Positions 16,101-23,136 of a DNA stretch of 39,737 bases are shown piece by piece. Position 1 is the first letter of the stretch. Every line of letters starts with the position of its first letter. The position numbers were made by a program, and so were the translations under genes. The stretch is taken from assembly GCA_015063225.1 (NCBI GenBank), contig SUSU01000012.1, positions 1 to 39,737 of the forward strand. Reading direction: 5' to 3'. The notes under the pieces are model-generated. The model made no database searches. It had not been told where the DNA came from and worked only from the letters and a program-made list of their open reading frames with translations. The stretch is from Thermoplasmata archaeon (GTDB lineage: Archaea > Thermoplasmatota > Thermoplasmata > Methanomassiliicoccales > Methanomethylophilaceae).

Positions 16101-18978
16101 CGTTGCCGTTGGTGATCGCTCCGCTGACGCGGGAGTCGGCATAGCCGGAGAAGTCCTTGGTGATGCTGCCGGAGGCGGAATCGTAGTAGACGGTCTCGAG
16201 CACGTTGCCGTCGGCGTTCTTGCCGGCGGAGGTGCTGAGGACCACTTTGAAGGCACCGGAGGCGGGGATGGCCGCCGCGTACTTGCCGTCCGCATCGGTG
16301 TCGGCGGAGGAGTACAGGACGTAGTCGACGGCGCCGGTGGAGTCGAAGTCGGTCTTGGAGTACACGTTGACGGTGGCCCCGGGCAGTGCGTCGCCGGAGG
16401 CCATGGTGACGGTACCGGAGACGGCGGCGGAGACGCCGACGTACTTCAGCATCATGACGGAGGAGATGTAGTTGATGAGACCGCCCTTCTCGTTCTGGAG
16501 GGCGATGGCCTCGTAGGCGTCCATGTCCTTCCATCCGTCGGAGCTGCCGGTGGCCTCGGAGTCGGCGTTGTACATGACATGCCAGTAGTCCACGGCGAAA
16601 CCGGTCAGACCCTTGGCGGGCATGGGCTTGACGTCGCCGTCGGAGGCGGAGAGCTCGGAGAGCAGGCTGATGGAGTAGGACTGCCCGGCCTCGGAGGGGG
16701 TGCATCCGATCAGGGCCTGGTAGACGAGGGTGGAGTACATGGCCTCGTCGTAGTAGGCGTAGCCGGTGTAGTTGTTGACCGTGTAGAACGGGGAGACGCC
16801 GGTGGACGTCACATCGTACCCGCCGAGGTAGGCGATGGTGCTCATGGAGCTGTTGTCGTTGTAGGCGATGGGCAGCATGGAGCTGTCGACCTCGATGTAG
16901 GAGATCTTCTCGCCGGTGACGTTGCAGACGCTGTCGTACAGGGCGCAGAGCTGGGTGGGGCCGAGGGCGCAGGTCTCGGTCAGGTACACGAAGGCGGCGT
17001 AGTACGGGCGCAGCGAGTCGTCGAGGTTGAGCTTCGCATAATCGGTGTCGGCGAGGATCTCGTCGCAGTACGAGTTGTCGCTGAGGATCTTCGAGAGCTT
17101 GGCGGAGTCGATGACGGTGAGGCCGGAGCCGGAGACGGCGGCGGCCACCTTGGACTGGTTGGCATCGAGCAGACGGACGGACATGGAGACGAGGGCGCCG
17201 GAGGAACCGTCCTGGAGATAGGCGGTGCTCATGGCGGCCGAACCGTTGCCGTAGGGGCTGGTGACGGTGCTGAACCCGCCGAAGACTGCGGCGGAGTCGG
17301 TGTATCCGTACCAGGCGAGGAGCGCGCCGTCCTTGTCGACGTCGCTGTAGTGGTTCCAGGCGCTGCTGAGCTCGGTAGCGTCGGAGGTGTTGATGGTGTA
17401 TCCGAGTCCGCCGTAATAGCCGGACTTCTCGTCGTTGGTGGGGGTGGCCGCGTCGAAGGCGTACACCGCGTTGGGGACGATCACGAGGACCGCGATGACG
17501 ACGATGGTGACGAAGGGGAAGAAGCTGAAGACCTTCTTGGCGGCTCCCTTGAATCCGGAACCGCGGATGGTCTTGAGGCCCGCGAAGTATGCGGGGAGGT
17601 CCACGGCGCGGAGGACGGTGACCATGACGTAGGCAGCACCGATGGCCATGGCGACGGCGGAGAAGTAGGCGTATCCGCTGTCGAACCAGCCGATGAAGAA
17701 CATCGAGAGCATCCAGAGCATGACGAAGCCGTAGAGGCGCTTGCCGCCGTCCTTGCGATACCTGACGAGCATGTAGGCTCCCAGGGCGAAGGACATCCAG
17801 ACGGTCAGCCAGCCGAACCAGGTGGCCATGGCGGAGATGCTGCTGCGGGTGAAGGACTCGGCGAGTTCGGAGACGAGACCGCCCTCGAAGGCGCTGTTGC
17901 CCTTGAAGATGGCGTCGGCGATGTCGGGCAGTACGAAGTGCAGGGCGACCCCGACGACGATGATGACCGCGGCCATCAGGGGGATGGTGACTATCCAGGG
18001 CTTCTTCGCGAGGAGGAGGAAGACCACGGAGTAGAGCACGGTGAACAGGGCGATGAGGCATCCTCCGGAGAACACGTCGTCCCACAGCCCGAAGGGCAGG
18101 TAGTAGGCGGCACCGATGAAGGTACCGAACAGGAGAAAGACGGTGGAGATGCCGACGATGGCCCCCATGTCCCTGCCCTTGATGCGGGTGACGACGAGGG
18201 AGATCGCGACGATGACGGCCGCGACGACCGCGATGACGCGGAACTCGGTCCAGGTGTGGATGACCAGACCGTAGAAGATGCCGGCGAGGATGGCGTAGAA
18301 GAAGACGTCCCTCTGGAGGACGCACAGGAACCCGGTGAGGTTCTGCTCGTCGGACACCTTGATGGCGCTGACGAGGAAGTACACCATGAACGCGGAGATG
18401 AAGCCCAGGAGTGCATACTCACCGCCGTAGGAGAAGGGGGTGACCATGATGACCAGGGCGGTGAACTCGTAGACGAGCGCGGAGACGACCGCGACGACAT
18501 CGTCGTCGTAGATCCTCTTGGCGACCATGAAGACGGGGATGGCGGTCAGGACACCGATGATGGGTGAGGACCAGGCCATGACCCCGGAGGCCGCAGTGGA
18601 GTCGCTGACTCCGCAGAGGGTGACGAGGTAGGCGAATCCCGCCATTATGTAGTCGTAAAGGGGGCCCGAGACGCTCTCGATGCCGTAGGGATAGTTCAGC
18701 TGGGGCTGTGACGATGGATCGTAGGTACCCGCGAGGAGTTCGATCACGATACGGAGGTGGCTGGAAGCGCTCGTACCACCCGAGAGGGCGTAATCGTCCC
18801 CCGCGGAGATGCCGTAGGCAAACACGACCCTGAGCACGAAGGCCAGGACCATGATGACGGCGAGTGATACGAGACACCAGTGCACCTTCAACCAGCTGCC
18901 CGTCCCCTTGTCAGAGCGGGGGGCGGATTTAACGGCCGATTTCTCGGCCTCAGTGTCTCCGGTAGCAATTCTGCGCAT
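13186..18978 (-). CDS. giant AglB/STT3-like oligosaccharyltransferase-family membrane protein
   Basis: Residues 34-505 form a polytopic membrane domain of the STT3/AglB type, with an acidic first loop (AGDDY, 59-63), SSHLRIVIELLAG, NYPYGIESVSGPLYD and a TIxE-like loop (SELAES, 370-375). AglB enzymes move lipid-linked glycans to Asn-x-Ser/Thr on secreted proteins. The soluble part (510-850) has WYGYT (556-560) where the family has WWDYG, so the Asp is missing. From about 853 follow roughly 1050 residues of repeated carboxypeptidase-regulatory-like beta domains (GTVSDDSGDVAGANVFIEG and similar). A last membrane helix (about 1902-1923) and a basic tail close it. At 1930 aa it is about twice the usual length. 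It may be a divergent transferase or an inactive relative with a surface role. Confidence 0.8.
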   Translation of the reverse strand: MRRIATGDTEAEKSAVKSAPRSDKGTGSWLKVHWCLVSLAVIMVLAFVLRVVFAYGISAGDDYALSGGTSASSHLRIVIELLAGTYDPSSQPQLNYPYGIESVSGPLYDYIMAGFAYLVTLCGVSDSTAASGVMAWSSPIIGVLTAIPVFMVAKRIYDDDVVAVVSALVYEFTALVIMVTPFSYGGEYALLGFISAFMVYFLVSAIKVSDEQNLTGFLCVLQRDVFFYAILAGIFYGLVIHTWTEFRVIAVVAAVIVAISLVVTRIKGRDMGAIVGISTVFLLFGTFIGAAYYLPFGLWDDVFSGGCLIALFTVLYSVVFLLLAKKPWIVTIPLMAAVIIVVGVALHFVLPDIADAIFKGNSAFEGGLVSELAESFTRSSISAMATWFGWLTVWMSFALGAYMLVRYRKDGGKRLYGFVMLWMLSMFFIGWFDSGYAYFSAVAMAIGAAYVMVTVLRAVDLPAYFAGLKTIRGSGFKGAAKKVFSFFPFVTIVVIAVLVIVPNAVYAFDAATPTNDEKSGYYGGLGYTINTSDATELSSAWNHYSDVDKDGALLAWYGYTDSAAVFGGFSTVTSPYGNGSAAMSTAYLQDGSSGALVSMSVRLLDANQSKVAAAVSGSGLTVIDSAKLSKILSDNSYCDEILADTDYAKLNLDDSLRPYYAAFVYLTETCALGPTQLCALYDSVCNVTGEKISYIEVDSSMLPIAYNDNSSMSTIAYLGGYDVTSTGVSPFYTVNNYTGYAYYDEAMYSTLVYQALIGCTPSEAGQSYSISLLSELSASDGDVKPMPAKGLTGFAVDYWHVMYNADSEATGSSDGWKDMDAYEAIALQNEKGGLINYISSVMMLKYVGVSAAVSGTVTMASGDALPGATVNVYSKTDFDSTGAVDYVLYSSADTDADGKYAAAIPASGAFKVVLSTSAGKNADGNVLETVYYDSASGSITKDFSGYADSRVSGAITNGNEVSGTVGVTGVMSMKLQGSDIEYKVDVQNGSFDTEPQYASILPGTYDISVFTNSGTAVGTATLKVMPGHNEDIAVKVTSYAINITVTHQDDGTTSDYTEVTVLDTASNTVVCEVMTKDDGKAVAYVPAGTYSVFVSGSTGEMSLTPSKVTVGSSAQSVTLNVVDSETLEFTVAGDADKAKAAAICVDSYAFSTAAVNGVAYVPAAVGITSEYFAYVTIGGESYYGSGSSGTIDLVAKPSFTISGTVSDDSGDVAGANVFIEGADFFTRVVADSNGQFDIMLPTSADGYLLYAKSGSKYYFENIPATADIGGKSIELVSGTEFTYTLNYYTGMSPSTRAIPYAGIFSAAITADSASYTLSHLMTGSDGKVSLALPTGYSVVMTAACTETDYMYIGDEGDTDFTTASLTSSGTLYVQRTEPTSRSASYGMSHVKTVTGVTVTTDVGSASDYNGKMTNTSSSSTTYDVVNGVITGDVVPGNYTFEMDGAYFYDGTVSVYPGQASQTAVFASKPFQATKVEVTVSEGDTVTLEKSDDDALSHQDHSGNTYTYHLQKDDVEEYTYIIKAADSDGKVAYCFVDETGAASATDLTAKSTVVKVSGNLGVSASGTVYAMDGTVILRSSITGGSYSLSLPVGKDYVLRAELDKDAGSSHYEYSTDDFNLSIPADATEDIVFNFAATTSDITPAENDYVSLTSATVNGEEVTMTLELTYNGDATGMTMIVTGLSGLSLNETYSAYVANGSSASLTVAGVYNSRLHGAGDSLVGVSVQDTTGSELGTVSVPADAYPEPSDAVKVKLTKAAEGAGVADAVNGYSYRYALSIANDNAAAVKVTVDGALSAASDSWKVYIADADSNVVYEAGEAFVLDGKTTSVYYLVVFSKADYTAADVPSVTYTVTAETMGGSAVTIEGDASSGSMEHATVKVDQSGGSAADGGASDEGKKLSTLFYGLVVVLVLLVLLFVWAASKRGVFSRN

Positions 18979-18995
18979 GCTAATTCTCCAAATAT

Positions 18996-19050
18996 GCCCG
19001 CTATAGCGGGCGCTGTCGAATGGGCGCCCATCCGTCCGTTCCTATATAAT
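18996..19050 (-). promoter_or_regulatory. promoter of the AglB-like gene with two perfect palindromes
   Basis: ATTATATA on the minus strand (19043-19050) is the TATA box, which puts the transcript start near 19020. ATGGGCGCCCAT (19020-19031) is a 12-bp perfect palindrome between TATA and the start site. GCCCGCTATAGCGGGC (18996-19011) is a 16-bp perfect palindrome just downstream, in the leader. Their centres are 22 bp apart, about two helical turns. The leader is about 42 bases, longer than for most genes here. Confidence 0.6.
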
Positions 19051-19097
19051 GATTTCACGCGCGCGTAATAGTTAAGGAGCGGTTGGACGGAATTGGT

Positions 19098-19115
19098 ATG
19101 CCCCCGAAGGGGCAT
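19098..19115 (-). terminator. pyrF terminator hairpin with TTCG loop
   Basis: ATGCCCC and GGGGCAT pair around a 4-base loop that reads TTCG on the minus strand, forming the extra-stable C(UUCG)G tetraloop. It lies eight bases after the pyrF stop. Confidence 0.55.
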
Positions 19116-19122
19116 GGAAAAC

Positions 19123-19773
19123 TCAGAGACCCGAGCGGGCGTCCTCGGAGATGGCCTCGGCGGCGGCGCGGGGGTCCTCCGCGTTGTAGATGGCCCTCCC
19201 GGCGATGACGTAGTCCGCCCCCGCCCTGATTGCGGACGCGGCGGAACCCCCCTGGGCCCCCACTCCGGGGGAGAGGATCTCCCTGTCGCCGATGATGGCG
19301 CGGATGGCGGCGATGCGGTCGGGACGGGTGGCCGGGGCGATGAACCCCTTCGCCCCGCACTCCACTCCCACGCGGGCGAGGGCCTCGGCGTTGGGGGCGG
19401 TGAACTCCATGCCCCCGGGATGGCTCATCTCGGTGACGGCGTAGATGGAGGCTCCCATGGAGGCGGCGGTGTCCACGGCCATCCTCATCGAATCGCTGCC
19501 GGGGAAGGCGTGGACGATGACCGCGCAGGCACCGCGGGATACGGAGTTCTCCACGATGAGCTTCACGGTGTTGGGGATGTCGGCGACCTTGAAGTCGCAG
19601 ATGACGTCGGAGATGCGGGAGAGACGGGTTATCATCTCGGGTCCCGCGGAGAGCACGAGGGGCCAGTTGATCTTGATGGCGTCTATTGAGCCAGTAACCG
19701 ATTCCGCAATGGAAACGGCCTTGTCCGCATCGGTCTCGTCTATGGCGAGTATGAGCCTCGTGTCCTTCTTCAT
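19123..19773 (-). CDS. pyrF: orotidine 5'-phosphate decarboxylase
   Basis: PyrF decarboxylates OMP to UMP, the last step of pyrimidine synthesis. The 216-residue TIM-barrel protein has the first catalytic region ILAIDET (8-14), the Lys in AIKINWP (34) and the catalytic tetrad DFKVADIPNT (Asp60, Lys62, Asp65). The phosphate-binding end is present as SPGVGAQGG and ADYVIAGRAIY. The length fits archaeal enzymes. The ATG lies about 24 bp from an AT core shared with the divergent radical SAM gene, so it is probably leaderless. Confidence 0.95.
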   Translation of the reverse strand: MKKDTRLILAIDETDADKAVSIAESVTGSIDAIKINWPLVLSAGPEMITRLSRISDVICDFKVADIPNTVKLIVENSVSRGACAVIVHAFPGSDSMRMAVDTAASMGASIYAVTEMSHPGGMEFTAPNAEALARVGVECGAKGFIAPATRPDRIAAIRAIIGDREILSPGVGAQGGSAASAIRAGADYVIAGRAIYNAEDPRAAAEAISEDARSGL

Positions 19774-19790
19774 CGCCTTTCCATCGGGGG

Positions 19791-19802
19791 ATTATTATTA
19801 AA
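19791..19802. promoter_or_regulatory. AT-rich promoter core shared by pyrF and the radical SAM gene
   Basis: ATTATTATTAAA is the only AT-rich stretch between the two divergent start codons, which are 51 bp apart. Its centre lies about 24 bp before the pyrF ATG and about 28 bp before the radical SAM ATG at 19825. Both would be leaderless. The layout matches the core at 6531-6542. Confidence 0.55.
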
Positions 19803-19824
19803 CCCTATCATCGATAATCGGCGC

Positions 19825-20895
19825 ATGTCCTTCGTCAGGTTCGACTCCGGATCCGCCGCCAACGGCAATCTGGCTCAGGGATGCAGGTTCTGCATAGAGG
19901 GTGCGAAGATGGTCCTGCTGGTCTCCGGCAGGTGCAGCACCGGCTGTTTCTACTGCCCCGTGTCCGCCGAGAAGAAGGGAAAGGACGTGGTCTACGCCAA
20001 CGAAGGGAGGGTGACCTCCGACGCGGAGGTCATCGAGGAGGCCGAGAGCATGGACGCCCTCGGCGCCGGCATCACCGGAGGGGACCCCTCGCAGTGCCTC
20101 GAACGCACCGTACATTACATAAGACTCCTGAAGGAACGCTTCGGGAAGGGTTTCCACATCCACATGTACACTTCCACCATCAGCGCGGAGAACGCGAGGA
20201 TACTGGAGGAGGCGGGACTGGACGAGATCCGCTACCACCCCGGGGAGAGGATGTGGGACAGGATGCAGGAGACGGAACTGGCGGAGATAATCGCGAACAC
20301 CGGCATGGACGTCGGCATCGAGGTGCCCGCCCTTCCGGGATGCAGCGCGAAGCTCATCGCCCTCGCGGAATACGCATTCTCCGCCGGCGTGTCGTTCATG
20401 AACCTGAACGAGCTCGAGTTCTCGGAGAGCAACTGGTCCATGATGGAGGAACACGGCTACTCGCTCAAGGACGACATCTCCTCCGCCGTCGCCGGTTCGG
20501 AGGAGACCGCGCTCGCCGTGATGGCCGCGCTGCCGGACCTCCCGATCCACTTCTGCTCCTCGACCTTCAAGGACGGGGTGCAGCTGCGCAACCGTCTCAA
20601 GCGCCGTGCCGAGCATATAGCCAGGGAGTACGATGTCATCACCGACGACGGCACGTTCATCAAGGGCGTGATCTACGCGGAGGACCTCGATGAGGCCGCC
20701 TCGTTCATGCGCGAAGAATACGACGTCCCCGACGAACTGATGTTCATCGACCGCGAACGCAACAGGATGGAGATAGCGGCCTGGATCCTCGAGGAGGTCG
20801 GACCGGAACTGCCGTTCCGCTGCTACATAACGGAAGAATACCCGACCAGGGACAGGATGGAAGTGGAGCGCACCCCCATCGTCCCGGACTCTTAA
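19825..20895 (+). CDS. radical SAM protein of the COG2108 type
   Basis: A 356-residue protein resembling archaeal radical SAM proteins related to pyruvate formate-lyase activating enzyme (COG2108). The cluster-binding cysteines are Cys37, Cys41 and Cys44 (GRCSTGCFYCPVS), the CX3CX2C pattern. An extra CxxC (Cys20, Cys23; GCRFCIEGAKMV) precedes it, as the family shows. The GGDPSQC segment (about 85-91) is the glycine-rich SAM contact. The C-terminal ~110 residues (RLKRRAEHIAREYD onward) form a separate domain of unknown role. The reaction of this family is unknown to me. Confidence 0.85.
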   Translation: MSFVRFDSGSAANGNLAQGCRFCIEGAKMVLLVSGRCSTGCFYCPVSAEKKGKDVVYANEGRVTSDAEVIEEAESMDALGAGITGGDPSQCLERTVHYIRLLKERFGKGFHIHMYTSTISAENARILEEAGLDEIRYHPGERMWDRMQETELAEIIANTGMDVGIEVPALPGCSAKLIALAEYAFSAGVSFMNLNELEFSESNWSMMEEHGYSLKDDISSAVAGSEETALAVMAALPDLPIHFCSSTFKDGVQLRNRLKRRAEHIAREYDVITDDGTFIKGVIYAEDLDEAASFMREEYDVPDELMFIDRERNRMEIAAWILEEVGPELPFRCYITEEYPTRDRMEVERTPIVPDS

Positions 20896-20904
20896 GGGAA
20901 GTTT

Positions 20905-20922
20905 GCGGCCCCGGAGGGCCGC
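20905..20922. terminator. hairpin between convergent radical SAM gene and nusA
   Basis: GCGGCCC (20905-20911) pairs with GGGCCGC (20916-20922) around the loop CGGA. It lies ten bases after the radical SAM stop and 27 bases after the nusA stop on the other strand, so it can end both transcripts, including the RNA polymerase operon. Confidence 0.6.
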
Positions 20923-20948
20923 GAAATGGTTTCACCCAAGAGAGGTAC

Positions 20949-21389
20949 TTACTGAACGCTGAGGCTCTGGATGTCGTGGTGTCTGTTCACGATATCCCGG
21001 GCGATACGCAGATTCTTGCCGTTCTTTCCGATCGCACGGCCTTTGAGGGCCGGGTCCACCGTAACGGTGGCATGCGTGATGTTCCCGCGCTGCTCGATTA
21101 CCACGTTCGAGGGGTTGTAGATGTGGAACACGTTGAGGACGAACTGCTGGGGGTCCTCGGAGTACTCCACGACCTGGATGCTCTTGCCTCCGGTCATCTC
21201 GCTGAGCTTGATCATGTGGTCGCCTTTCTTGCCAACGGCGATGTTACCCTGGCCTTTCTCGACCACGAAGACCAGCTTGTCGCCGGCGTCCATGCAGTCC
21301 ACGGCATTGGTGTGGGTGATCTGCTGGAACAGGGCGATGTAGCGCAGCGTGTCCTCGGTCAGCACGATCTCGGAAACCATACGGCTCAC
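20949..21389 (-). CDS. nusA: archaeal NusA-like transcription factor (two KH domains)
   Basis: Archaeal NusA consists only of the two KH domains of bacterial NusA and binds RNA near the elongating polymerase. Both KH loops are visible: AVGKKGDHM near 52-60 and AIGKNGKNL near 117-125. The 146-aa length is normal. The frame opens with GTG overlapping the L30e stop (GTGA); an ATG three codons later (21380) is also possible. It is the last gene of the polymerase operon; a terminator hairpin follows. The ribosomal protein S12/S7 and elongation factor genes that often come next in archaea are absent. Confidence 0.93.
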   Translation of the reverse strand: MSRMVSEIVLTEDTLRYIALFQQITHTNAVDCMDAGDKLVFVVEKGQGNIAVGKKGDHMIKLSEMTGGKSIQVVEYSEDPQQFVLNVFHIYNPSNVVIEQRGNITHATVTVDPALKGRAIGKNGKNLRIARDIVNRHHDIQSLSVQ

Positions 21390-21670
21390 AGCGTAAGGAT
21401 GTTGGATGTACCCTTGTCGATGACGGCCAGGGCGGCGACGGAGTAGGGGACACCGCAGACGGCGCCGAGCTCCATGTTGTTGCCCTTGAACACGCGGACC
21501 TTGACATCCTTGTTCTCGGTGAGGAAGGTCGAGGGGCAGTTCTCGCTGACGATGATCAGCTGGGCGCTGCCGTTCTTGACGGCCTTCTCGGTCTGGGCGG
21601 TTCCGAACTCCACCTTTCCGGTGGAGATGGCTGCTTTCAATGCTTTTCCAATGTCGATTTCTTCACTCAT
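21386..21670 (-). CDS. rpl30e: ribosomal protein L30e
   Basis: A 94-residue protein of the L7Ae/L30e fold, part of the large ribosomal subunit. The sequence pattern fits archaeal L30e: GKALKAAISTGKVEFGTAQTEKAVKNG, the LIIVSENCP strand, and the C-terminal GAVCGVPYSVAALAV segment. It overlaps rpoA2 and nusA by four bases each, the usual position of this gene in archaeal polymerase operons. Confidence 0.95.
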   Translation of the reverse strand: MSEEIDIGKALKAAISTGKVEFGTAQTEKAVKNGSAQLIIVSENCPSTFLTENKDVKVRVFKGNNMELGAVCGVPYSVAALAVIDKGTSNILTL

Positions 21671-23136
21671 TCATTATCCCCCTTTTTCTTGGGTGTATAT
21701 TGTAGATTGACTGCGCCGGTTCCCAGCGTGACGGGCTGGCCGACGATGATGTTTTCGGTCACACCTTCCAGGCCGTCGGTCTCTCCGATGATCGCGGCGT
21801 GCAGCAGGTGCGCGGTCGTGATCTCGAAGGCCGCCCTGGCGAGGACGGAGGACTTCTTACCGGACACACCGTGGCGTCCGATGGCGCGGACCGTACCGTC
21901 GTTGGTCATCAGGTCGGCGACCATCATGATGTGACGGATGTCGACGTTCAGACCGGCCTCCTCCAGGGTGGAGTAGGCCTCGCGGACGATCGCGTTGCGG
22001 GCGGCCTCGATACCGAGGACGTCCGCGATCTCGCAGATGGAGTTGGTCATGACGTTGGCGGCGTCCACCATCTCGACCTTGAGGATCTCCTTGAGGTTGG
22101 ATCCGTCGGTGATGATGGTGAAGGTGCCGTCCTTCTCCCTCTTGATGAAGGCCTGGTTGATGCCGTCGATGCCCTTGATCTTGGCGTTGCGGACGGCATC
22201 GGACATCTGCTGGAGCTTCTTGAAGGAGGGCTCGGAGGAGCTGACCTTGATCCTGAAGTCCTCCGCCTGGACCTGACCCTTGAGGGCCTTGATCTTGCTC
22301 AGGCGGTCGACGACGTCATCGAACTCGATGCCCTTGTCCTTGAGGAGCTCGGGGATGGGTTTGATGTACAGGACCAGGTTGGTCACGTCGGTCTCGATCT
22401 CAGCCACGTTGGCGAGCGTGGTGATCTCGATGTCCGAAGCGATCCTCTTGGCGAGTCCCTCGTCCTCCTTGGCGAGACCGAGCAGGGGCACGGTCATGGA
22501 AGGGGTGGAGGGCTCGCGACGGGCGTCCACGATTTCGATGAGACGGGGCAGACCCTTGGTGACCGACACGAACGAGTCACCCGCGAAGTGGAAGGTACGC
22601 AGGTTCATCTGGGTACCGGGCTCTCCGATGGAGTGGGCGGCCATGATACCGGCGGACTCGTTCCTGTCCATGAGGTGGCTCTGGAACATCTCGGCGGCGC
22701 GGGCCACGAGCTTCTCGCAGACGTCGTCGGTGATGAGGGACTCGTCGGCGTTCTCGATCTTCGCGGCGATGTCCACGTAGATCTTGAGGGGCAGGTCGAC
22801 ACCGAGCTTCTCGCCGATGGAGATGAGCTTGGATTCCATGGGGGTGTACTCGCGGACGTGGGTGACCTCCTCGAAGACGGGCGCGGCGGGGGCGTCGGGG
22901 ACGTCCTCGGCCTGTGCGGCGGGCTTCTTGGCGGTGCTGGGGCGGCGGCGCTTGCCGATGGCCGCAGTGACGTCCTTGGCGGACTCCTCGGTCAGACCGG
23001 CCTCGATGAGGGCCTCCATCCCGGCGTCGGCGATGGCGGACATGGACCCGAAGGTGTTCACCAGCAGAGCGGCGGTCTCCTCGTTGATGCCGCGTTTGGT
23101 CAGCGCTATAACAGTGTCTTTCTTTGCCATTATCAC
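21667..23136 (-). CDS. rpoA2: DNA-directed RNA polymerase subunit A'' with N-terminal helix-hairpin-helix extension
   Basis: This is the C-terminal part of the largest polymerase subunit and holds the trigger loop and jaw. The canonical region begins near residue 100 (GEKLGVDLPLKIY) and carries the signature SAGIMAAHSIGEPGTQMNLR, followed by RTFHFAG. Residues 1-98 are additional: residues ~8-65 look like a tandem helix-hairpin-helix unit (RGINEETAALLVNTFGSMSA, then AGLTEESAKDVTAAIGKRRR) similar to the RadA N-terminal domain. An Ala/Pro linker follows. The total of 489 aa is about 90 residues longer than most A'' subunits known to me. The start overlaps the rpoA1 stop (ATGA). Confidence 0.93.
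   Translation of the reverse strand: MIMAKKDTVIALTKRGINEETAALLVNTFGSMSAIADAGMEALIEAGLTEESAKDVTAAIGKRRRPSTAKKPAAQAEDVPDAPAAPVFEEVTHVREYTPMESKLISIGEKLGVDLPLKIYVDIAAKIENADESLITDDVCEKLVARAAEMFQSHLMDRNESAGIMAAHSIGEPGTQMNLRTFHFAGDSFVSVTKGLPRLIEIVDARREPSTPSMTVPLLGLAKEDEGLAKRIASDIEITTLANVAEIETDVTNLVLYIKPIPELLKDKGIEFDDVVDRLSKIKALKGQVQAEDFRIKVSSSEPSFKKLQQMSDAVRNAKIKGIDGINQAFIKREKDGTFTIITDGSNLKEILKVEMVDAANVMTNSICEIADVLGIEAARNAIVREAYSTLEEAGLNVDIRHIMMVADLMTNDGTVRAIGRHGVSGKKSSVLARAAFEITTAHLLHAAIIGETDGLEGVTENIIVGQPVTLGTGAVNLQYTPKKKGDNE

Noticed and set aside
13354..18567. A 1737-codon open frame on the plus strand opposite the AglB-like gene
   Set aside because: Its translation is almost only Gly, Val, Asp, Glu and His, as expected from the antisense of a GC-rich gene with biased third positions. 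The minus strand shows membrane helices and family motifs.
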